Part shown: positions 1 to 5,111 of the stretch, piece by piece
Position numbering within the stretch: the stretch's first letter is position 1
How the letters are laid out: the number at the start of each line of letters is the position of its first letter
Assembly: GCA_023259235.1 (NCBI GenBank)
Contig: JAHFQQ010000235.1
Location: 1-5,111 of the forward strand
Length of the DNA: 5,111 bases
DNA from: Polaromonas sp.
GTDB taxonomy: Bacteria; Pseudomonadota; Gammaproteobacteria; Burkholderiales; Burkholderiaceae_C
Reading direction: 5' to 3'
Program-made: the position numbers and the translations under genes
Notes under the pieces: generated by a model
Told to the model about the DNA's origin: nothing
The model's input: the letters and a program-made list of their open reading frames with translations, nothing else
Database searches by the model: none

Positions 1-824
1 AGCGCGCGCAGCCGCGATGGCCGCGGCGGTGCGAAGGGCGCGCGCCGGTCGGGTTCGTCCCGGCTTTCGCGCGCGATGAAGCGCTTGACGATGCGGTCCT
101 CCAGCGAATGGAAGCTGATCACGACCAGCCGTCCGAGCGGGGCCAGCAGCTCCAGCGCCGCGTTCAGGCCCTGCTCGAGCTCTTCAAGCTCGGCGTTGAC
201 GTAAATCCGAAGAGCCTGAAATGTGCGCGTTGCAGGGTTCTGGCCCGGCTCGCGGGTTTTGACCGCACCAGCCACGACTTCGGCCAATTCAGTGGTGCTT
301 CGAAGAGGGCCCCGTTCCTGTCGGCGACGGTCAATCGCCTTTGCAATCGGCCCAGCAAACCGTTCTTCGCCATATTCACGTATCACCTCCGTCATGCTTT
401 CGATGGATGCGCCCGCCAGCCAGTCGGCCACGCTCTGGCCGCGGGTGACATCCATGCGCATGTCCAGAGGACCGTCTTGACGAAAGGAAAAACCACGCGC
501 CGGGTTGTCGATCTGCGGTGAGCTCACGCCCAGGTCCATCAGCACGCCGGCCGCACTGGCCGCGGGCAACTGGCCCAGGCAGACAAAGCCTTCGTGACGG
601 ATTGAAAAGCGCGCATCGACGATGGCTTTCGCTTCGGCGACGGCCTCCAGATCCTTGTCGAAGGCAGTCACGCGGCCCATCGCGGAGAGTTGCGACAGTA
701 GCAGGCGCGAGTGCCCGCCACGCCCGAAGGTCGCGTCGATGTAGTGACCATCCGGGTTGACGACCAGCGCTGCGATGGCTTCGTTCAACAGGACGGTGCA
801 GTGTGGCCATGGGCTGTTCACCAT
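1..824 (-). CDS. rsmH: 16S rRNA (cytosine(1402)-N(4))-methyltransferase RsmH (MraW), 3' end cut off by the window edge
   Basis: RsmH uses S-adenosylmethionine to methylate N4 of C1402 in the decoding centre of 16S rRNA. It is a cytoplasmic enzyme encoded second in the dcw cluster. I translated the frame by hand: it is open from ATG 824 to the left edge, 274 complete codons. The family is about 310 residues, so some 35 C-terminal residues lie outside. Visible family motifs are the SAM-binding motif I DATFGRGGHS near residues 31-40, the acidic FDKD near 62-65, MDLGVSSPQIDNPARGFSF near 96-114, DGPLDMRM near 117-124, and ISFHSLEDRIVKRF near 236-249. The start follows the mraZ stop by six bases. 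The Shine-Dalgarno-like AAGGAAG abuts ATG 824 very closely, so the next codon, GTG 821, could be used instead; MVNSPWPHCTVLLNEA is the usual beginning in relatives. It is co-transcribed with mraZ. Function assignment is from family recognition and is secure. Confidence 0.97.
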   Translation of the reverse strand, partial: MVNSPWPHCTVLLNEAIAALVVNPDGHYIDATFGRGGHSRLLLSQLSAMGRVTAFDKDLEAVAEAKAIVDARFSIRHEGFVCLGQLPAASAAGVLMDLGVSSPQIDNPARGFSFRQDGPLDMRMDVTRGQSVADWLAGASIESMTEVIREYGEERFAGPIAKAIDRRRQERGPLRSTTELAEVVAGAVKTREPGQNPATRTFQALRIYVNAELEELEQGLNAALELLAPLGRLVVISFHSLEDRIVKRFIARESRDEPDRRAPFAPPRPSRLRA

Positions 825-830
825 CTTCCT

Positions 831-1259
831 TCAGAATGAAAAATCTCTGAAAACATCGGGCATCTCACCCTTCATCTGCTCGGCCTCACGGGCTGCGTAT
901 GTTGCCGCATCCCAGAGCTCAAAATAGCTGCCCATGCCCAGCAAAATCGTATCTCGACTGATGCCGGCCGCGGCGCGCAGCTCTGGCGATACCAACACCC
1001 GGCCGCTCGCGTCGACGTCCACATCCATGGCATTGCCCAGGAAGATTCGCTTCCACCACTGCGCCTGCATGGGCAGCGCGGCAATTCGCTCACGGAACTT
1101 TTCCCACTCATTACGAGGAAAAATCATCAGGCAACCATGCGGGTGTTTGGTGATGGTGAACTGGCTGGATGCGTCCGAACCAAGTGCATCACGATACCGG
1201 GTCGGCACAGAAAGCCGGCCCTTCGCATCGAGAACCAGAGACGACGCACCTTGAAACAC
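831..1259 (-). CDS. mraZ: Transcriptional regulator MraZ
   Basis: MraZ is a ring-forming, AbrB-like DNA-binding protein encoded at the head of the dcw cluster. In E. coli it represses its own operon by binding TGGGN repeats upstream of itself. With start GTG 1259 the product has 142 residues, the usual length, and begins MFQGASS as in relatives. The two SpoVT/AbrB-like half-domains are marked by DAKGRLSVPTRYRD at residues 11-24 and DASGRVLVSPELR at 83-95, both with the conserved D-x-x-GR. The frame is open upstream to GTG 1292, but this would add 11 unusual residues encoded by the operator itself. GTG 1262 directly before is a second possibility. AAGGAT at 1268-1273 is a good ribosome binding site, nine bases from GTG 1259 measured from the last base of AAGGA and six from GTG 1262. 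The stop at 831 lies six bases before rsmH, indicating one operon. The start choice is an inference from family alignment; the identity is secure. Confidence 0.96.
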   Translation of the reverse strand: MFQGASSLVLDAKGRLSVPTRYRDALGSDASSQFTITKHPHGCLMIFPRNEWEKFRERIAALPMQAQWWKRIFLGNAMDVDVDASGRVLVSPELRAAAGISRDTILLGMGSYFELWDAATYAAREAEQMKGEMPDVFRDFSF

Positions 1260-1277
1260 CACTAGAGATCCTTGAAA
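1249..1277 (-). repeat. 21-base direct duplication around the mraZ start
   Basis: CCTTGAAA (plus strand) occurs at 1249-1256 and again at 1270-1277, 21 bases apart and each followed by a CAC-containing stretch. In the mraZ frame this encodes VFQG twice, seven codons apart: once upstream of the chosen start and once as its first residues. The upstream copy provides the AAGGA that serves as the ribosome binding site. It may be a fixed small tandem duplication or chance. Confidence 0.5.
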
Positions 1278-1279
1278 AA

Positions 1280-1312
1280 CACTTTTCACCACTAAATTGC
1301 ACTTTTTCCCAC
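1280..1312 (-). promoter_or_regulatory. MraZ operator (four repeats, 10-base period)
   Basis: Read on the minus strand, GTG (CAC on the plus strand) recurs at 1310-1312, 1300-1302, 1290-1292 and 1280-1282, exactly ten bases apart. The first is GTGGG, the third GTGGT, each followed by an A-rich half. E. coli MraZ binds direct TGGGN repeats separated by five bases, that is the same 10-base period. The array sits just upstream of the mraZ ribosome binding site and abuts the candidate -10. This position fits autorepression of mraZ-rsmH and the downstream dcw genes. The repeats are seen directly; binding is inferred. Confidence 0.75.
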
Positions 1313-1338
1313 TTTATCAGGAAACTTTTTGCAAGCAA
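1312..1338 (-). promoter_or_regulatory. Candidate promoter of mraZ operon (weak match)
   Basis: On the minus strand GATAAA, four of six matches to TATAAT, lies at 1313-1318 immediately before the operator. A TTGCTT at 1333-1338 is -35-like but only 14 bases away, shorter than the optimum of 17. The surrounding 1313-1440 stretch is clearly AT-richer than the genes. The position is right for a promoter blocked by MraZ, but the boxes are poor and the exact start point is uncertain. Confidence 0.3.
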
Positions 1339-1596
1339 GTGATTGGAAACAAATTCTTTCAACGAAATCAAAGGCTTAGCCGTATTCTGTGAAGTGAATT
1401 TCGGATAAAGATGTTCTAAATTAAGGACTTAGAGCATGCAATCAAAGTCTTTCTTTAAGCCGACAGGGGCGCGGAATGGATCCATCAAGAGAACTTTCAG
1501 TAATTTCTCACCGATCTGAGGGTTTAACACTATGGCAGTCGACAGGATCTGATCCTTTTGGGCCGCGCTTTGCGAAGGTTTTCGCCGAGCCTGTAA

Positions 1597-1837
1597 TCGG
1601 CACGCAGGTACTGCCGTGACCGTTCTGAAGAGATGGCGATCAACAACCAGGAATCCTCACCAGCGCTGATTCATCACTCAGACAGCAAGAATGTTATTGC
1701 CAGTTTGGGCGGCCTGATTCCAGAACGAGGCTGGTGAAACACGGAATACCGCAAGGTGAATGGGTGTGACAACACACGGGCGGAACGTATCATGGATGAC
1801 GATCAAACACGAAGAGGTGCGGATGCCCGGTTGTTGA
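1597..1837 (+). pseudogene. Decayed IS3-family transposase (OrfB) fragment
   Basis: On the plus strand, opposite to all neighbouring genes, a frame open from 1597 reads EEMAINNQESSPALIHHSD, with HHSD at 1672-1683. This resembles the second catalytic-aspartate block of IS3-type DDE transposases (ALxMA...LIHHSDRGVQYAS). Conserved A and S follow at the expected spacing. After an in-frame TGA (1735-1737) the same frame gives RKVNGCDNTRAERIM (1750-1794), matching the family's SRKGNPYDNARAESFM. One extra base near 1795 then shifts to MTIKHEEVRMP (1796-1828), matching MKTLKYEEVYR. The family's catalytic glutamate falls at the E of TRAE. The N-terminal catalytic part, the C-terminal YNxxRxHSAL block and the terminal inverted repeats were not found. 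This is a short relic, inactive because of the stop, the frameshift and the missing ends. Each block alone is weak; the order, frame and near-normal spacing make the call. Confidence 0.6.
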
Positions 1838-1853
1838 TCGACCGGGACGGGCA
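1824..1853. repeat. Inverted repeat with two alternative pairings
   Basis: CCCGGT at 1826-1831 pairs with ACCGGG at 1841-1846 around a nine-base loop. Alternatively TGCCCG at 1824-1829 pairs with CGGGCA at 1848-1853. Neither is followed by a T-run on either strand, so a standard intrinsic terminator is not supported. It lies exactly at the downstream end of the recognisable transposase relic. Confidence 0.45.
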
Positions 1854-1960
1854 CAAATAACGATTTCGCAAGGACCTCAAACCGGCTCGATCCTCAACAC
1901 CGGTGATTTCATTGCGCTTGAAAGTCGCCTCAAACCCACGTGGTCATTACAGCGATTGAT

Positions 1961-1990
1961 CGGCGCACCTTCCGGCAGCGGGCTGCGCCG
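1961..1990 (-). terminator. Hairpin downstream of the STAS-protein gene, possible terminator
   Basis: A perfect 7-base inverted repeat, CGGCGCA at 1961-1967 and TGCGCCG at 1984-1990, lies about 40 bases after the stop of the minus-strand STAS gene. A competing inner GCAGC/GCTGC pairing is also present. The position suits transcription termination or 3'-end protection, but no U-tract follows on the minus strand, so the terminator role is uncertain. Confidence 0.35.
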
Positions 1991-2031
1991 GGTGTCATGG
2001 CAAGACTTGGTGCGGATCGGCAAAACCAACC

Positions 2032-3840
2032 TCAGTCAAGGCGAACCACCACCGTCGCATTTTCGGTGATTCCGATCACGTTAAAAAATGCGGCTACCAG
2101 GCGGTTGACGTCCAAAAACTGTACTGAGCGCTTTTCAGCCTGACGCGCTGAGGCCCAATTAAGCAACGCTCCGGCGGCGGAAAAATCGACGCGGACCAGC
2201 CTGCCGCAGGAAATCAGCATGGTATCCGAGCCGACGAATTTTCCCTCCAGCTGGTCCAGCACCGCGATCACGTCACCCTGAATATCTCCGGTCAGCTCGA
2301 CGGATACCACCTGATTGACCTGTGAACTCTGCGTCCCAAACTGGGTATCGCTGTCCATCGAGCTGAGCCCCGAATGAACCGAGTCACCGGACGTATCGCC
2401 GGCAATGCTCGGACCGGACAAGACTTGACCTTGCGCGTCAATCGACTCGTACTCGCAACGGGCGGGCGCCCAGGCCGGCGGGGATAGCTCGTAGGTGACG
2501 CAAAAATCAAGGGCTGCCAGCTCAAAGTCGTCGGGCTGATGCATGACACGTAGCGCCTCCAGGCGAAGCAGCCACCCCTTCTGGGCGGCTTCGCGGTTGC
2601 CCGAAGGCGTGGCCTCCTGCAGCACTTGTTGCAGTTGCGCCTCACCAATGAAGCGCAACCCGACTGGCTGTGCGGCCCAGTCGCTGAAAACCTTGGTCAG
2701 CGGCTCGACGGCAGTGGTTTCAATCGTTTTAAGATTGCTCCAGTTCAGACGCCATGGCATCGGCGCCTTGGCGAGCGCCGCCTTGAGGGCCGCGACGGTC
2801 TGGATCCCAAGCACTGACGGACAAATCCAGTCAGCCGTGGACCGGTAGGCCGCCGCTTTGGCCGGCTTGGCGTGTATTTCCACCATTTTCTGCATCGAAA
2901 ACCACTGCGGCGCCGAACGGTCAAAGCGCTCGGCGAACTCGATGGCGGCGGCTTCAAACTTGTCCTGTGCGCCAGTAGCCCGGTAATAGTCAAACAGCGT
3001 CAGCCAGGTTTCCGCGGATAGTGTCCGGTTACTGACAGGCCCCAGAATTTCAAGCAGCCCCGCTTCAGCGCCTACATCGTCGCCGTTGGCAAACCGGATT
3101 GCGGCCTCTTCGAGCCCCGCATCATGCACCAAGCCTTCTTCCACATCGACCGCGGTGAGTTTGGATGGTGAAAACGCAGAGGAATGGCTTTCACCGGTTT
3201 CCTGCAGTCCCGATAGCCCCCCCATTGCCGGGAGATTGTCCTTCGGCCTGACCACTCTGGAGGCGGCCAACGCCACGGACAAGGAATCAGGCACGGTCGG
3301 CAACAGCCCCTGCGCCGACGTGACTTGCGCCTTTTTCTGGGCCTCTGGCAGCCCCATCGGGGCAGTGAGCTTGTAGGCGGCAGGCAGTTCGTGATCCAGC
3401 AGGGGATTCTGCGTCACGCCATCCTTGCCTTGCGGCATCAGTGGCGCCTGAACCGAGGGGCCCGGTGCATTGACATTCTTGGTTTTCCACCAATGCATGG
3501 ACATCTGCGCTTCAATTTCATCGATCTTCTTGATCGTTGATGCCCGGTCATCCGGGCGGGAAGGCATGCTACTTTGGAAAAACGAAGGCCGTTCGCCCGG
3601 ATCCAGGCCGGCGCCCACCATGGCTTCGCGCTTGCGCAGCTTGCGCAGCATGTCAAATTCGCGCTTGCGCACAAAGTCGTTGCGACGCTTGCGCTCAATC
3701 ATCTCCTTGAGCAACTGCTTGCTGACCGATTCGTCCTGCTCCGCTTGCACGGAATCCAGATCGGACCAGCTCGTGGCCGGGTTACGGACGAACTTGACCA
3801 TCTTGGACAACAAGCCTGGGGCGGAATCTTCTTTGGCCAT
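2032..3840 (-). CDS. STAS-domain protein with FimV-like helical repeats, function unknown
   Basis: This 602-residue protein has no signal peptide or membrane segment, so it is probably cytoplasmic. Residues 1-75 are charged and helical with a Lys/Arg-rich stretch (EMIERKRRNDFVRKREF near 46-62). Residues 76-235 are Pro/Ser-rich and probably disordered. A helical, TPR/FimV-like part follows near 240-315, then a STAS-like strand-helix stretch near 345-410. A second helical part is near 418-460, and a C-terminal STAS domain near 508-602 contains VDFSAAGALLNWA at 551-563. STAS domains act in protein interaction (SpoIIAA/RsbV anti-anti-sigma factors) or with transporters (MlaB). S554 lines up with the regulatory serine/threonine of the SpoIIAA type, but I cannot say it is phosphorylated. 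Start ATG 3840 (MAKEDSAPGLL) is preferred from recalled relatives. A TTG at 3873 would add 11 residues, but the AGGAGG lies downstream of it. The gene follows dksA by 42 bases, suggesting an operon. No specific function is assigned. Confidence 0.85.
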   Translation of the reverse strand: MAKEDSAPGLLSKMVKFVRNPATSWSDLDSVQAEQDESVSKQLLKEMIERKRRNDFVRKREFDMLRKLRKREAMVGAGLDPGERPSFFQSSMPSRPDDRASTIKKIDEIEAQMSMHWWKTKNVNAPGPSVQAPLMPQGKDGVTQNPLLDHELPAAYKLTAPMGLPEAQKKAQVTSAQGLLPTVPDSLSVALAASRVVRPKDNLPAMGGLSGLQETGESHSSAFSPSKLTAVDVEEGLVHDAGLEEAAIRFANGDDVGAEAGLLEILGPVSNRTLSAETWLTLFDYYRATGAQDKFEAAAIEFAERFDRSAPQWFSMQKMVEIHAKPAKAAAYRSTADWICPSVLGIQTVAALKAALAKAPMPWRLNWSNLKTIETTAVEPLTKVFSDWAAQPVGLRFIGEAQLQQVLQEATPSGNREAAQKGWLLRLEALRVMHQPDDFELAALDFCVTYELSPPAWAPARCEYESIDAQGQVLSGPSIAGDTSGDSVHSGLSSMDSDTQFGTQSSQVNQVVSVELTGDIQGDVIAVLDQLEGKFVGSDTMLISCGRLVRVDFSAAGALLNWASARQAEKRSVQFLDVNRLVAAFFNVIGITENATVVVRLD

Positions 3841-3865
3841 GGCTGAGTGTTTGAAAAAGCCTCCT
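3841..3865 (-). promoter_or_regulatory. Ribosome binding site with unusually long spacing
   Basis: A perfect AGGAGG lies at 3860-3865 on the minus strand, but 19 bases separate it from ATG 3840, with no other start codon between them. The intervening GGCT (3858-3861) and AGCC (3841-3844) could pair and bring the site nearer to the ATG. TTG 3873 lies upstream of the AGGAGG and so cannot use it. Confidence 0.45.
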
Positions 3866-3882
3866 GTTGACAAGCCTCGCCG

Positions 3883-4947
3883 TCAATCGCCAAACATCTT
3901 CTGTTTGAGCTCGCGGCGTTGCTGTGCTTCCAGAGACAAATTGGCTGTAGGTCTTGCAATCAGGCGGCCCACCCCGATTGCTTCACCAGTTTCGTCGCAG
4001 TAACCGTAGTCACCTGAATCAATGCGGGCAATCGACTGTTCGATCTTCTTGAGCAGCTTGCGCTCGCGGTCACGGGTCCGCAATTCAAGAGCGTGCTCTT
4101 CCTCAATGGTAGCGCGGTCCGCCGGATCGGGCACCACGACCGTGTCTTCACGCAGGTGTTCGGTGGTTTCACCGGCATTATCATGAATGTCCTGCTTGAG
4201 CACCGACAGCTTGTGGCGGAAAAACGCAAGCTGCTTTTCGTTCATGTACTCGGAGTCCGGCATGGCCTTGACTTCCTCGTCGGTCAATTCTTCCGCCGAT
4301 CTGGTTTTCCAGTTGTTGGCAAGTCTGGGGTCTTTTTTGGCGGCCGCCTGAATGGGCGGCGCAATCACACGTTCGGTCATTGTGGCGTAACTGGCTTTGG
4401 CCGCATCAGGCGCATGGGTTGGCACCATGGGTGCGAATGGAGGTGATTGAATGGCGGTGCGGGCCGAACTTCTTCGGCCTGGCTTCAAGGGCTTAGGGAC
4501 CATCAGCGCCGAGCTTGAAGCGGGTTTCGGGGCCGGCACGGGCGTGGCGGTACGCGACGCTGCTTGCGCACTGACGCTGACTTTGGTGCTGCCGCTACTT
4601 TTGGCAGCAGGGTGGACAGGTGCTTTTGCCGCCGGTTTCAGCGATGTTTTTGTCAATGCTTTTGTCACGGATTTGGTGGGTTTGGGCACAGCCCTGGTTT
4701 GCGTCGGCACCGGTTTGGTGACCGCTTTCTTGCTGGGAGGCGATATGGCCTTTTTCGTGGGCGCGGTGGTCTTGACAGTTGGCCTGGCTTTCGCTTTGGG
4801 GACAACGACGCCAGCCGGCTTGACTGCTTTTTTCACAGCCTTGACGGGAGCTTTTGGCGTTGCCTGCCTGGCTTTCGTCGCGGGTTTGACCGCCCCTCGA
4901 GTTGTTTCCCTGGCGGATGTTTTGGTTTTCTTGGCGTCGGCTTTCAC
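3883..4947 (-). CDS. dksA: RNA polymerase-binding transcription factor DksA, with long Lys/Ala/Pro-rich N-terminus
   Basis: DksA inserts a coiled coil into the secondary channel of RNA polymerase and, with ppGpp, lowers rRNA promoter activity and raises amino-acid promoters. From GTG 4947 the product has 354 residues, against 151 in E. coli. Residues 2 to about 165 are low-complexity, rich in Lys, Ala, Pro and Thr (KPA/KKA-like repeats), resembling histone H1-like tails. The DksA part occupies about 215-354: the EELTDEEVKAMPDSEYMNEKQ segment, a coiled coil near 239-310 with tip PDPADRAT keeping D274 and D277, then the C-terminal globule. Of the four E. coli zinc cysteines only C317 remains; the others are T320, S338 and A341, which is common in beta- and alphaproteobacterial DksA. 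GTG 4947 is chosen because GAGGAG (4955-4960) precedes it by seven bases. The frame extends to GTG 5091, adding 48 residues without the family's character. The identity is secure; the start is an inference. Confidence 0.95.
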   Translation of the reverse strand: MKADAKKTKTSARETTRGAVKPATKARQATPKAPVKAVKKAVKPAGVVVPKAKARPTVKTTAPTKKAISPPSKKAVTKPVPTQTRAVPKPTKSVTKALTKTSLKPAAKAPVHPAAKSSGSTKVSVSAQAASRTATPVPAPKPASSSALMVPKPLKPGRRSSARTAIQSPPFAPMVPTHAPDAAKASYATMTERVIAPPIQAAAKKDPRLANNWKTRSAEELTDEEVKAMPDSEYMNEKQLAFFRHKLSVLKQDIHDNAGETTEHLREDTVVVPDPADRATIEEEHALELRTRDRERKLLKKIEQSIARIDSGDYGYCDETGEAIGVGRLIARPTANLSLEAQQRRELKQKMFGD

Positions 4948-4954
4948 AATGTGT

Positions 4955-4960
4955 CTCCTC
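4955..4960 (-). promoter_or_regulatory. Ribosome binding site deciding the dksA start
   Basis: GAGGAG on the minus strand, seven bases before GTG 4947, is the best Shine-Dalgarno sequence in this region. It favours a protein beginning MKADAKKTK over the longer open frame from GTG 5091, which overlaps the candidate -10 element. Confidence 0.75.
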
Positions 4961-4998
4961 GGGGAAGCCGCAGCGGGAGAGCCCTCGAGCCCCTGTTG

Positions 4999-5027
4999 CG
5001 ACTGGCCGGCCGAGCCGGGACCAGTCG
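4999..5027 (-). repeat. Strong hairpin in the dksA leader
   Basis: CGACTGG at 4999-5005 and CCAGTCG at 5021-5027 are perfect complements. Inside, CCGG at 5006-5009 pairs with CCGG at 5015-5018 across a five-base loop, with a two-base bulge. This gives an 11-pair GC-rich stem in the 5' leader, about 40 bases upstream of the ribosome binding site. There is no U-tract. It could affect dksA expression or mRNA stability, or be incidental. Confidence 0.55.
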
Positions 5028-5089
5028 GTCCAGCCCGGTCTGCTGGCAGATTTCCTGGTTTGTCTGTTGCCTGCCAGTTTTTAGCGGCC

Positions 5090-5095
5090 ACTATA
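5090..5095 (-). promoter_or_regulatory. Candidate -10 element of dksA
   Basis: TATAGT on the minus strand matches TATAAT at five of six positions, about 140 bases upstream of GTG 4947. Its -35 partner would lie at or beyond the right edge of the window, so the promoter cannot be confirmed. Confidence 0.35.
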
Positions 5096-5111
5096 TCGCG
5101 ACTCCTGCTTT

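Larger units (their letters stand above)
1313..2031. other. Intergenic spacer without an intact gene
   Basis: About 720 bases separate the STAS-protein gene from the mraZ control region. The left end, to about 1440, is AT-rich and probably holds promoter elements of the dcw cluster. The centre, about 1597-1837, holds the IS3 transposase remnant. The right part, about 1838-2031, has only stop-interrupted or start-less frames and two inverted repeats. I recognise no tRNA, rRNA or CRISPR structure. The stretch 1441-1596 shows nothing I can name. Confidence 0.7.

Noticed and set aside
1..60. Possible frameshift or early end of rsmH near the window edge
   Set aside because: Hand translation stays open and family-like to the edge. 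The GC-rich, Arg/Pro-rich stretch is usual in this part of the protein.
376..810. Minus-strand 144-codon ORF inside rsmH
   Set aside because: It is an out-of-frame shadow. The rsmH frame over the same bases carries all the family motifs.
1260..1292. Extended mraZ start at GTG 1292
   Set aside because: The added 11 residues are encoded by the operator repeats, relatives start at MFQGAS, and a good ribosome binding site favours 1259 or 1262.
1800..2069. Plus-strand frame of about 89 codons open from 1800 to a TGA at 2067-2069
   Set aside because: It has no ATG start or ribosome binding site, overlaps the transposase relic in a different frame, runs into the STAS gene antisense, and shows no family motif I recognise.
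1940..2143. Plus-strand 67-codon ORF across the end of the STAS gene
   Set aside because: It is largely antisense to the conserved STAS C-terminus, has no convincing ribosome binding site and no recognisable motif.
3470..4003. Plus-strand 177-codon ORF across the dksA/STAS junction
   Set aside because: It is antisense to two well-supported genes, and its composition reflects their codon pattern.
4948..5091. Extended dksA start at GTG 5091
   Set aside because: There is no clear ribosome binding site, the codons overlap a -10-like element and a leader hairpin, and GAGGAG is perfectly placed for GTG 4947.

Overview
The window reads as a chromosomal segment of a betaproteobacterium of the order Burkholderiales, probably of the Comamonadaceae (Polaromonas/Rhodoferax type). 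This rests on the betaproteobacterial form of MraZ and RsmH, on a DksA with a long Lys/Ala/Pro-rich N-terminus and only one of the four zinc-ligand cysteines, and on moderately high GC in the genes. All four genes lie on the minus strand, so transcription runs from position 5111 towards 1.

Right part (5111 to 2032): a probable two-gene transcription unit. First comes dksA (RNA polymerase secondary-channel regulator, start reset to GTG 4947). After a 42-base gap comes a 602-residue protein with a C-terminal STAS domain and what looks like a second, internal STAS-like module. The dksA leader carries a candidate -10 element and a strong hairpin.

Middle (about 1313 to 2031): a 700-base spacer without an intact gene. 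It holds a decayed fragment of an IS3-family transposase, recognisable from the HHSD block, a DN..AE block and a TIKHEEV block split by a stop codon and a frameshift. Two inverted repeats also lie here. The left end of the spacer is AT-rich and holds the promoter region of the division/cell-wall cluster.

Left part (1312 to 1): the start of the dcw (division and cell wall) cluster. Four GTG-headed repeats at an exact 10-base period form a textbook-like MraZ operator between a candidate -10 and the mraZ ribosome binding site. They are followed by mraZ and, six bases further, by rsmH, which runs off the left edge with roughly the last 35 residues missing. MraZ probably represses its own operon through this operator, and RsmH methylates 16S rRNA. 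I see no evidence for a wholly new system. The points most worth a second look are the repeated STAS architecture, the operator and duplicated start region of mraZ, and the buried IS3 relic.
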